Assembly: GCA_023251695.1 (NCBI GenBank)
Contig: JAHEYE010000216.1
Location: forward strand, 1-6,043
Direction of reading: 5' to 3'
From: Sphingobacteriaceae bacterium
GTDB taxonomy: Bacteria; Bacteroidota; Bacteroidia; B-17B0; Aurantibacillaceae
Length of the DNA: 6,043 nt
The position numbers and the translations under genes are program-made. The notes under the pieces are model-generated. The model saw only the letters and a program-made list of their open reading frames with translations, was not told where the DNA came from and did not search any database. Below, piece after piece: positions 1-4,939 of this stretch (its first letter is position 1; every line of letters starts with the position of its first letter).

Positions 1-240
1 TCCCAAAACAACACTAAACCCAAAGCCTTTTAATATGCCGGAAAATTTTTCTACTTGTGCATCATCCCAAACCGCGCCTGCAGGAGATGTTATTGCTATA
101 GTATCACCTGCTTTTAATCGTTTTGCTTTTAATTTCGGTATTGGGCCCGCTAATTCCTTTAATGGAGAGAACGATTGATTAATTAAAGCCAATGAAGAAA
201 GTATTCCTGCGTTTCTAATAAATTTCCGACGTGAACTCAT
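1..240 (-). CDS. LD-carboxypeptidase (peptidase S66 family), Tat-exported, N-terminal 80 residues only
   Basis: The frame starts at an ATG (238-240) and stays open to the window edge, so only the first 80 residues are visible. Residues 2-8 read SSRRKFI, a twin-arginine (Tat) motif, followed by a hydrophobic stretch (about 11-24). A mature domain then begins with RLKAGDTIAITSPAG (41-55), which matches the conserved opening of S66 LD-carboxypeptidases (RLKPGDxIxxxSPA). Family members cut the L-Lys/mDAP-D-Ala bond of muropeptides during cell-wall recycling or remodelling. The nucleophile serine and the Glu/His pair lie beyond the edge, so activity cannot be judged. E. coli LdcA is cytoplasmic, whereas the signal here points to the periplasm. 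The gene lies 24 nt downstream of the SRPBCC gene on the same strand and may be co-transcribed, but it also has a good -7 element of its own at 257-264. Family assignment is fairly sure; the exact substrate is not. Confidence 0.85.
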   Translation of the reverse strand, partial: MSSRRKFIRNAGILSSLALINQSFSPLKELAGPIPKLKAKRLKAGDTIAITSPAGAVWDDAQVEKFSGILKGFGFSVVLG

Positions 241-256
241 GTTTAAAGATATTAAT

Positions 257-264
257 CAAATATA
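257..264 (-). promoter_or_regulatory. Candidate -7 promoter element for the S66 peptidase gene
   Basis: On the minus strand this reads TATATTTG, an exact match to the Bacteroidota -7 consensus TAnnTTTG, 16 nt before the ATG. No clear TTG -33 element lies at the usual 17-23 nt spacing upstream, where the end of the SRPBCC gene is. It may therefore be weak or fortuitous. If real, the peptidase gene can be transcribed independently of the upstream genes. Confidence 0.4.
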
Positions 265-747
265 CTACAAGTTTTCAGGAATGTACTTTTTCCAATCCTC
301 TCCTTCAGCAATTTTCTTAATAAAATCATTTCTTTTAATTAGAAATTTCTCCATGTGACTTTTTACAACAAGAGCCATTGCTATTTTTCCAAAAATCCCT
401 AAAGGAGCTTCCATTTTCAATTCATCTGTCATGATACATCCTTCGCCATTTTTTTTGAAACTATGGAGATGCTGAAATTTTTTAAAAGCACCTTTTTGCA
501 TTTCATCAGTAAAATAATTTGGTTTTTCGTACGCGGTAATTTTGGAAGTGAAATGCTGCACGACGCCCAAATGCTTTGCTTCCCATGTAATAACATCATT
601 CAGTTTCACTAGTCCTGATGAAACTCCTGCAATGACCTTCTCATTTGTTGAAGCGGCGCTGCTTTTATGCAGATCAACTGAAAGTGATAATAGAAAGCAT
701 CTTTCAATAGGAGCATTTATTTTAGTGTGAAGAATTATTTTAGCCAT
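265..747 (-). CDS. SRPBCC (START/Bet v 1-like) family protein, 160 aa
   Basis: The length and pattern fit the bacterial SRPBCC cyclase/START-like fold, in which a long C-terminal helix closes a hydrophobic ligand cavity. Visible landmarks are an N-terminal strand with NAPIERCF (11-18), a VDLHKSS segment (24-30), the LVKLNDVITWEAKHLGV stretch (46-62), FKKFQHLHSF (88-97), DELKMEAPLG (108-117) and a closing helix with KRNDFIKKI (138-146). No signal peptide or membrane segment is seen, so it is probably cytoplasmic. The start is firm: its ATG (745-747) shares one base with the TAA stop of the TIGR01777 gene (TAATG), which implies translational coupling. SRPBCC and TIGR01777 domains also occur fused in single proteins of other bacteria, suggesting that the two act together. 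The ligand is unknown. Confidence 0.85.
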   Translation of the reverse strand: MAKIILHTKINAPIERCFLLSLSVDLHKSSAASTNEKVIAGVSSGLVKLNDVITWEAKHLGVVQHFTSKITAYEKPNYFTDEMQKGAFKKFQHLHSFKKNGEGCIMTDELKMEAPLGIFGKIAMALVVKSHMEKFLIKRNDFIKKIAEGEDWKKYIPENL

Positions 748-1667
748 TAGGTAAACCTTTCCTCTAAATTTTTAATACACTCATCCATTGTTTTATATTT
801 AAACTCAAAACCTTCTTTTATTGCTCTGTCAGAAATTACATTTCTGCTTTTTAAAATTAATTCCGTTTCCGTTTTAATAAAGAAGGCCCCAATTTCTAAC
901 ATCCATTCAGTGGCGGGCAAACCAAAAGGAACATTTAAGGCTTTTCTGTACAATTGCATCATGTTTTTATTACGAATGGGATTGGGAGCAGCCACATTAT
1001 AAGGACCTGCGGCATTTTTGTTATTGATTAACCACTCAATCATTCTACAAAAATCTTCTTCGTGAATCCAACTTACAAATTGATTCCCATTACCCATCTT
1101 TCCACCGAGAAAACGTTTGGTTAATTTTCTTAGAACAGGAAATACACCTGCCCTTTTACCCATCACCATTGAGATGCGGAGATTTATTTTTCTCGTCTGC
1201 AGTGTTTGCGCTTCATTGAAAACTTTTTCCCATGCTTTGCAGACTTCAACAGAGAATCCTTCACCTACTTCACCGTCAATTTCTGTCATCACTTTATCTT
1301 CACTAAATCGATAATAGGTTGCCGAGGCCGCATTCATCCAAATCTTTGGAACATCTTTACAATTGGCAATGGCTTTTCCTAATACCGCTGTTGAATCCAA
1401 TCGGGAGGAAAATATTAAGGCTTTGTTTGCGGCTGTGTACTGACAATCAACACTTTTACCACACAAATTAATAACGCAATCGGCACCTTCTAAATGTTGT
1501 GACCAATCGCCAATAGTTTTTGCATCCCACAAAACATATTTTACATTGGTGGTGTTTTTATGAGGGGTCCGGGCAAGAATAATATACTCATCAAATTTAT
1601 TTCCGAAATAATGAATGAGTGCATCACCTAAAAATCCCGAACCGCCTGCTATAACTAACTTTTTCAT
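747..1667 (-). CDS. TIGR01777/YfcH-family NAD(P)-binding epimerase-like protein, 306 aa
   Basis: This is an atypical extended SDR. Residues 1-30 form a Rossmann start with the glycine motif AGGSGFLG (7-14). Further family landmarks are VINLCGKSV (65-73), the SSRLDST segment (87-93), NAASATYY (112-119), FVSWIHEEDF (197-206) and YNVAAPNP (223-230). The C-terminal DUF1731-like region follows, with FGLPATEWML (248-257), TETELILKS (266-274) and GFEFKY (286-291). The classical SDR YxxxK catalytic pair is not found at the Tyr-118/119 site, as is common in TIGR01777 proteins, so the chemistry is uncertain. Older databases call relatives 'cell division inhibitor SulA', a label not supported here. The gene follows the second small membrane protein by 11 nt and overlaps the SRPBCC gene by one base. 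Family membership is secure; substrate and reaction are unknown. Confidence 0.92.
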   Translation of the reverse strand: MKKLVIAGGSGFLGDALIHYFGNKFDEYIILARTPHKNTTNVKYVLWDAKTIGDWSQHLEGADCVINLCGKSVDCQYTAANKALIFSSRLDSTAVLGKAIANCKDVPKIWMNAASATYYRFSEDKVMTEIDGEVGEGFSVEVCKAWEKVFNEAQTLQTRKINLRISMVMGKRAGVFPVLRKLTKRFLGGKMGNGNQFVSWIHEEDFCRMIEWLINNKNAAGPYNVAAPNPIRNKNMMQLYRKALNVPFGLPATEWMLEIGAFFIKTETELILKSRNVISDRAIKEGFEFKYKTMDECIKNLEERFT

Positions 1668-1678
1668 GGTCTTAAATT

Positions 1679-2095
1679 TTAATTCTGTTCGTTAATGTTT
1701 GTTGTTTGGATTTGTTGTGCTTTAGGTTTTGGCAACATCAGCATGATGAAAAAATTAAGGAACAATAATAGGCCTAAAATTAAAGTAAAACTACCGAGTT
1801 TTATAGCTAATTCTTCGATAGTTTGCTGAGTAGTGTGCAAATAATCGTACACCATCCGGTTATTTTCCCAACGTGGATTTTCACGGATACGCATTTTTAA
1901 GAATGAAGTTCCGAAAGCCAGAAGATAAAAACCTGTCTGCAATAAATTATTAGTTGCAGCAGCGGTGAGATCGCGGCCTTTGAACGCATCAATTAAAAAT
2001 ACTTTTGAGTTTTTGTGGAGCGTCTTTGCGATCCAAATACTTAAGCCAAGGGTTACAGGTATGTAAACCAGATAGGCAATTACATTGTAGTTCAT
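1679..2095 (-). CDS. Small membrane protein, paralogue of the preceding gene, 138 aa, unknown function
   Basis: The family is not recognised. Three hydrophobic segments are visible: about 5-23, 50-67 and 100-121. A polar linker (68-98) contains RIRENPRWENNR, and the tail is hydrophilic. It aligns along its length with the product of the gene just upstream. Both begin YNxxAYxxY and share W[IV]xKxLHxNxK near the end of helix 1, a NNxLxxGxYLxxxGxxF pattern in helix 2, and FLNxxFxxLxxPK-like sequence at the end of helix 3. This indicates tandem duplication followed by strong divergence. The start is fixed by an ATGA overlap: its ATG (2093-2095) overlaps the upstream TGA (2092-2094). No catalytic motif is visible, so an enzymatic role has no support. 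Confidence 0.8.
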   Translation of the reverse strand: MNYNVIAYLVYIPVTLGLSIWIAKTLHKNSKVFLIDAFKGRDLTAAATNNLLQTGFYLLAFGTSFLKMRIRENPRWENNRMVYDYLHTTQQTIEELAIKLGSFTLILGLLLFLNFFIMLMLPKPKAQQIQTTNINEQN

Positions 2096-2484
2096 GACGT
2101 TTTGTTTTGTGTCCGCTTTACAACGGGCTGGTTAATATTCCGTTTATTGGTAATCATATTTACTATTTTGGGAACAAAGAGCATGTTCAGGAAATGAACA
2201 AAGCCCAATGAAGTATAAATAATACCTGTTGTGTGCGTAATGAATTCAACCACATCGGTAAAATTTAAAAGCGTTTCGCAAGTGTTTAAAAAGTAAAAAG
2301 CAAAGCCAGAGTTAACGAGACAATATCCTGCATAAAGAAAATTATTCGAAGCCTCACCCATGTGTTTGTCGGTACATTCTGCAAACAAATAATCTTTTCC
2401 ATTGCTATGAAGGATCTTCCCGACCCATAAAATGGTAAGGAGACAAAGTGAGAGGTAAATTATATATGCAGTTATATTGTACAT
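2092..2484 (-). CDS. Small membrane protein, first of a paralogous pair, 130 aa, unknown function
   Basis: The family is not recognised. Three hydrophobic segments are seen at about 4-24, 48-66 and 84-106, followed by a short basic Asn/Lys-rich tail (107-130) that is probably cytoplasmic. Motifs shared with the next gene's product are YNITAYIIY (2-10), WVGKILHSNGK (20-30), NNFLYAGYCLVNSG (47-60) and FLNMLFVPK (98-106). Residues 31-46 form a polar loop with one cysteine. This is the first gene after the 55-nt gap that carries the 18-bp palindrome, which ends 20 nt before the ATG (2482-2484). It therefore probably heads a transcription unit running through the paralogue, TIGR01777 and SRPBCC genes. 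A direct physical partnership of the two paralogues, for example a heteromer, is an inference from their coupling. Confidence 0.8.
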   Translation of the reverse strand: MYNITAYIIYLSLCLLTILWVGKILHSNGKDYLFAECTDKHMGEASNNFLYAGYCLVNSGFAFYFLNTCETLLNFTDVVEFITHTTGIIYTSLGFVHFLNMLFVPKIVNMITNKRNINQPVVKRTQNKTS

Positions 2485-2504
2485 TTTCTATTTTCTTATT
2501 AAAC

Positions 2505-2522
2505 TTTCAATAATTATTGAAA
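2505..2522. promoter_or_regulatory. Putative operator: 18-bp perfect palindrome before the membrane-protein operon
   Basis: TTTCAATAATTATTGAAA is its own reverse complement. It lies between the stop of the four-helix membrane gene (2540) and the ATG of the first paralogue (2484). The same 18 bases recur in the centre of the palindrome in front of the GbsR-type regulator gene (3507-3524), and no other copy was seen in the window. Symmetry, length and location fit a dimeric winged-helix repressor site. That the neighbouring regulator binds it is an inference from the shared sequence. Confidence 0.75.
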
Positions 2523-2526
2523 CATA
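2519..2526 (-). promoter_or_regulatory. Possible -7 promoter element overlapping the operator
   Basis: On the minus strand this reads TATGTTTC, one mismatch from TAnnTTTG, and it overlaps the outer arm of the 2505-2522 palindrome. No convincing TTG -33 element is present upstream. If used, transcription would begin inside the palindrome, about 30 nt before the ATG at 2484, and a bound repressor would block it directly. Confidence 0.3.
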
Positions 2527-2539
2527 TTTGTAAATTTTT

Positions 2540-2959
2540 TTAGGTTGTGAAAGCTTTTTTAAGATCGATTATGCTAATTACAAGATAATATAGAATTGGA
2601 ATCCATCCGGCCGAAGCTACAATAACAACCTCTTCATCACCAAACGAATTAAACTTGCTCGAGAATAAAAAGCCTATCCATACCATGAAACAAATTACGA
2701 CCAGAATCCAGTAGATACCATGTAGCCATCCGAATGTTTTGTTAACCAATTTAAGAATACTTGTAACAAAAGCGTGTATTATTTGATAAATTCCGAACAT
2801 AGCTTCAGTAATAAAAACAATTATGAGAATATCATCGTTTAGTCTGCGGTCATTTAATCCGTTTGCTTTGTCCTCCGAATAACAAAGAATAATTGTTGCA
2901 ATGGCACCGAGTAAACCCAGCACTTGTACAATCACATTTATTATTCTGGTTACTTTCAT
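2540..2959 (-). CDS. Four-helix membrane protein of unknown function, 139 aa, coupled to the regulator gene
   Basis: The family is not recognised. Four hydrophobic segments are visible: about 7-27, 43-68, 79-100 and 111-132. A polar loop (28-42) contains YSEDKANGLNDRRLNDD, and an acidic loop at about 104-110 contains FGDEE. Even helix number and short termini suggest that both ends lie on the same side of the inner membrane. The ATG (2957-2959) shares one base with the TAA stop of the GbsR-type gene (2959-2961), so the two are almost certainly one transcript and translationally coupled. That intimate pairing suggests the membrane protein is part of the regulator's output or signal input, but nothing in its own sequence shows which. 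It shows no clear similarity to the downstream paralogous pair. No terminator separates it from the palindrome gap at 2485-2539. Confidence 0.8.
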   Translation of the reverse strand: MKVTRIINVIVQVLGLLGAIATIILCYSEDKANGLNDRRLNDDILIIVFITEAMFGIYQIIHAFVTSILKLVNKTFGWLHGIYWILVVICFMVWIGFLFSSKFNSFGDEEVVIVASAGWIPILYYLVISIIDLKKAFTT

Positions 2960-3465
2960 TACTTGAATAATTTAAATAAAGCACTAACTATTGCGTTCTC
3001 ATCTAATTTTATTGCTTTATCAAAAGCAAAATCAGCTTTCTCCACTACTCTTTCAATATTTGTTACGGCTTCAACAAATGCTTTATGTTTTTTATCGTTT
3101 TTGTCGCCTTTAACTGCTTTCAATTCTTCCAAAGCATTTAATACCGGTTCAATTTCGCGTTTGCGACGCTCTTTAATAATTTGTTTAGCTACTTTCCAGA
3201 TATCTTTTTCAGCTATAAAAAAATCTTTGCGGTCGCCGCTCTTTAATTCTTTATACGCCAAACCCCAATCTAAAAGATCACGCAGATTCATATTAGCATT
3301 ACCACGCGAAATTTTTAATTGATCCATTACATCTTCGGTACTTAATGCATCCGGACTAATTAATAATAAAGCGTGTACTTGTGCCATGGTGCGGCTGATG
3401 CCCCAACTGCTGCCCAGAGTTCCCCAGGTTTGAATGAATTTATCTTTTGCTTCGTGGTAGTTCAT
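2959..3465 (-). CDS. GbsR/MarR-family transcriptional regulator, 168 aa
   Basis: The product matches the GbsR branch of MarR-type winged-helix regulators. From the ATG at 3465, family signatures are FIQTWGTLGSSWGISRTMAQ (10-29), the HALLLISPDALS segment (31-42), the recognition-helix stretch KISRGNANMNLRDLLDWGL (51-69), a wing with KSGDRKDFF (75-83) and KERRKREIEPVL (98-109). The C-terminal half (about 95-160) is charged and helical, fitting a dimerisation region. B. subtilis GbsR represses choline-to-glycine-betaine genes, but no such genes are nearby and the ligand here is unknown. The open frame extends 10 codons further to a TTG at 3495. I prefer the ATG at 3465 because family members begin near here and the longer start would lie upstream of the probable promoter element (3482-3489). 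A 24-bp palindrome 38 nt upstream suggests autoregulation. Confidence 0.93.
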   Translation of the reverse strand: MNYHEAKDKFIQTWGTLGSSWGISRTMAQVHALLLISPDALSTEDVMDQLKISRGNANMNLRDLLDWGLAYKELKSGDRKDFFIAEKDIWKVAKQIIKERRKREIEPVLNALEELKAVKGDKNDKKHKAFVEAVTNIERVVEKADFAFDKAIKLDENAIVSALFKLFK

Positions 3466-3481
3466 AATCTTAAATCTAAAG

Positions 3482-3512
3482 TAAATGTACATCAAACTTC
3501 CTTAACTTTCAA
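3482..3512 (-). promoter_or_regulatory. Candidate promoter of the GbsR-type gene
   Basis: Read on the minus strand, a TTG -33 element (3512-3510) is followed after 20 nt by TACATTTA (3489-3482), one mismatch from TAnnTTTG. Transcription would start near 3475, leaving about 10 nt before the ATG at 3465. The TTG lies inside the right arm of the 3504-3527 palindrome as read on this strand, so a bound repressor would cover the -33 region. Confidence 0.45.
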
Positions 3513-3527
3513 TAATTATTGAAAGTT
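3504..3527. promoter_or_regulatory. Putative autoregulatory operator: 24-bp perfect palindrome before the GbsR-type gene
   Basis: All 24 positions are symmetric around the point between 3515 and 3516. The central 18 bases (3507-3524) are identical to the palindrome at 2505-2522; this copy adds three more symmetric pairs on each side (AAC...GTT). It lies in the 130-bp space between the divergent regulator and mtaB genes, overlapping the regulator's candidate -33 element and about 55 bp from the mtaB -7 element. Control of the regulator gene is therefore more likely than control of mtaB. Binding by the regulator is inferred. Confidence 0.8.
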
Positions 3528-3582
3528 TTATTAACAAGAAATCAACTTTTAGGGCTAATAGGCTGATTCACTAATAATTATT

Positions 3583-3590
3583 TATCTTTG
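3583..3590 (+). promoter_or_regulatory. -7 promoter element of mtaB, probable leaderless start
   Basis: TATCTTTG is an exact TAnnTTTG match and ends only 5 nt before the mtaB ATG at 3596. With the usual short distance from this element to the transcription start, the mRNA would begin at or within a few bases of the start codon. A weak CTG (3563-3565, 17-nt spacing) is the only -33-like sequence. Confidence 0.6.
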
Positions 3591-3595
3591 CGCTC

Positions 3596-4939
3596 ATGCC
3601 TTTTTCGGGAAAAACCGTAGCTTTTCATACACTCGGATGTAAATTAAACTTCTCCGAGACTTCAACTATAGCACGATTAATGGTAGAGAAAGGCTTTCAT
3701 AAAGTAGATTTTCCGAAACCAGCCGATGTTTATGTTATTAACACCTGCTCCGTTACCGAGAATGCAGATAAAGAATGTAAGCAAATTGTAAAGCAAGCTT
3801 TGAATAACAACCCTGAAGCGTTTGTAGCAATTGTGGGTTGTTATGCCCAATTAAAACCTGAAGAGATTGCAAAGATTGAAGGTGTTGATGTTGTGTTGGG
3901 TGCGACTGAAAAATTCAAACTTTTAAACTATATCAACTTTAGTAAAAACGATTCTACCCAAATTCAGGCTTGTGAAATTGCTGATGCTGATTTTTTTGTG
4001 GATGCCTATTCGGTTGGTGACAGAACCCGTTCGTTTTTAAAAGTGCAGGATGGTTGCGATTATAGCTGTACATTTTGCACCATTCCATTAGCCCGTGGTA
4101 AAAGCAGAAGTGATAGTATTGAGAATGTTGTCGCCAACGCCAATAAAATTGCAGCCAATGGTGTTAAAGAAATTGTTTTAACGGGTGTAAACATTGGTGA
4201 TTTTGGTTATGGCAGGGATATTGATGGCGATGTAAAAAAGCAAAAAGAAAAAAACTTTTTAGACTTAATAAAAGAATTAGAAAACGTAGAGAATGTTGAA
4301 CGTTTCCGTATTTCATCCATAGAGCCGAACTTATTAAAAGATGAAATAATAGAATTTGTTGCCAAGTCAAACCGTTTTATGCCTCACTTTCATATTCCTT
4401 TGCAAAGCGGAAATAATAATGTGTTAAGAAAAATGAAACGTCGGTATTTGAGAGAATTATATGCCGACCGCGTATCAAAAATAAAATCACTCATGCCGGA
4501 TTGTTGTATTGGTGTGGATGTGATAGTTGGTTTTCCCGGTGAGACTGAAGAACAATTTTTAGATACTTATAATTTTATTAATGGTCTAGATGTTTCTTAT
4601 CTGCATGTATTCACTTATAGCGAGCGTGATAATACAGAGGCTATCTTAATGGAAAATCCGGTTCCGATGGCCGAACGTAAGCGTAGAAATAAAATGTTAC
4701 GCATTTTGTCAGCAAAAAAACTCCGTGCCTTTTACGAATCACAATTAGGTAAAACCTCAACCGTTATTTTTGAACATGAAAGCAAAGGTGATTTTATGTT
4801 TGGCTTTACAGAGAATTATGTAAAAGTAAAACACCCCTACTCTGCCGAATCAGTAAATACGTCTTTACAAATTACTTTAGATAGTTTTGATGAGGAAGGG
4901 AATGTTGTTGGAAAAGTAAGCGAAACGGTTTTAGCTTAA
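3596..4939 (+). CDS. mtaB: tRNA (N6-L-threonylcarbamoyladenosine(37)-C2)-methylthiotransferase MtaB, 447 aa
   Basis: This radical-SAM methylthiotransferase converts t6A37 to ms2t6A37 in tRNAs that read ANN codons. All three expected domains are present. The N-terminal MTTase domain has FHTLGCKLNFSET (10-22) and its cluster cysteines C15, C51 (NTCSVTENAD) and C82 (VGCYAQ). The radical-SAM core has CDYSCTFC (154-161, Cys-154/158/161), EIVLTGVNIG (192-201), SSIEP (240-244), HIPLQSG (266-272) and VIVGFPGET (309-317). A C-terminal TRAM RNA-binding domain spans about 383-445. The TLGCKLNFSET opening separates MtaB from MiaB and RimO. The length is normal and both [4Fe-4S] cysteine sets are intact. 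The ATG sits 5 nt after a strong -7 element with no ribosome binding site. The 3' end overlaps the convergent ispE by 4 nt. Confidence 0.96.
   Translation: MPFSGKTVAFHTLGCKLNFSETSTIARLMVEKGFHKVDFPKPADVYVINTCSVTENADKECKQIVKQALNNNPEAFVAIVGCYAQLKPEEIAKIEGVDVVLGATEKFKLLNYINFSKNDSTQIQACEIADADFFVDAYSVGDRTRSFLKVQDGCDYSCTFCTIPLARGKSRSDSIENVVANANKIAANGVKEIVLTGVNIGDFGYGRDIDGDVKKQKEKNFLDLIKELENVENVERFRISSIEPNLLKDEIIEFVAKSNRFMPHFHIPLQSGNNNVLRKMKRRYLRELYADRVSKIKSLMPDCCIGVDVIVGFPGETEEQFLDTYNFINGLDVSYLHVFTYSERDNTEAILMENPVPMAERKRRNKMLRILSAKKLRAFYESQLGKTSTVIFEHESKGDFMFGFTENYVKVKHPYSAESVNTSLQITLDSFDEEGNVVGKVSETVLA

Noticed and set aside
542..730. Plus-strand open frame opposite the SRPBCC gene.
   Set aside because: It lies wholly inside a well-supported gene on the other strand and has no recognisable domain or promoter.
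1117..1314. Plus-strand open frame opposite the TIGR01777 gene.
   Set aside because: It is antisense to conserved coding sequence, short, and shows no protein-family signature.
747..1667. Naming the TIGR01777 protein a SulA-like cell division inhibitor.
   Set aside because: That database label is historical. The sequence shows a Rossmann SDR fold plus a DUF1731-like end and nothing resembling the LexA-controlled SulA.
2924..3322. Plus-strand 132-codon open frame opposite the GbsR-type gene, Ser/Leu-rich.
   Set aside because: It is antisense to a regulator with clear family motifs, and its composition is what the reverse frame of a Lys/Glu-rich gene gives.
2959..3465. Assigning glycine-betaine or choline control to the regulator because of the GbsR family name.
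   Set aside because: No choline dehydrogenase, betaine aldehyde dehydrogenase or osmolyte transporter gene is in the window, and GbsR-type regulators are diverse.
3504..3534. The palindrome followed by TTTTATT on the plus strand could be read as an intrinsic terminator.
   Set aside because: The stem has almost no GC, the palindrome has no loop, no plus-strand gene ends just upstream, and the second copy at 2505-2522 is not followed by a T-run. An operator explains both copies better.
4164..4370. Minus-strand open frame inside mtaB.
   Set aside because: It is fully internal to the radical-SAM core of mtaB and has no independent support.
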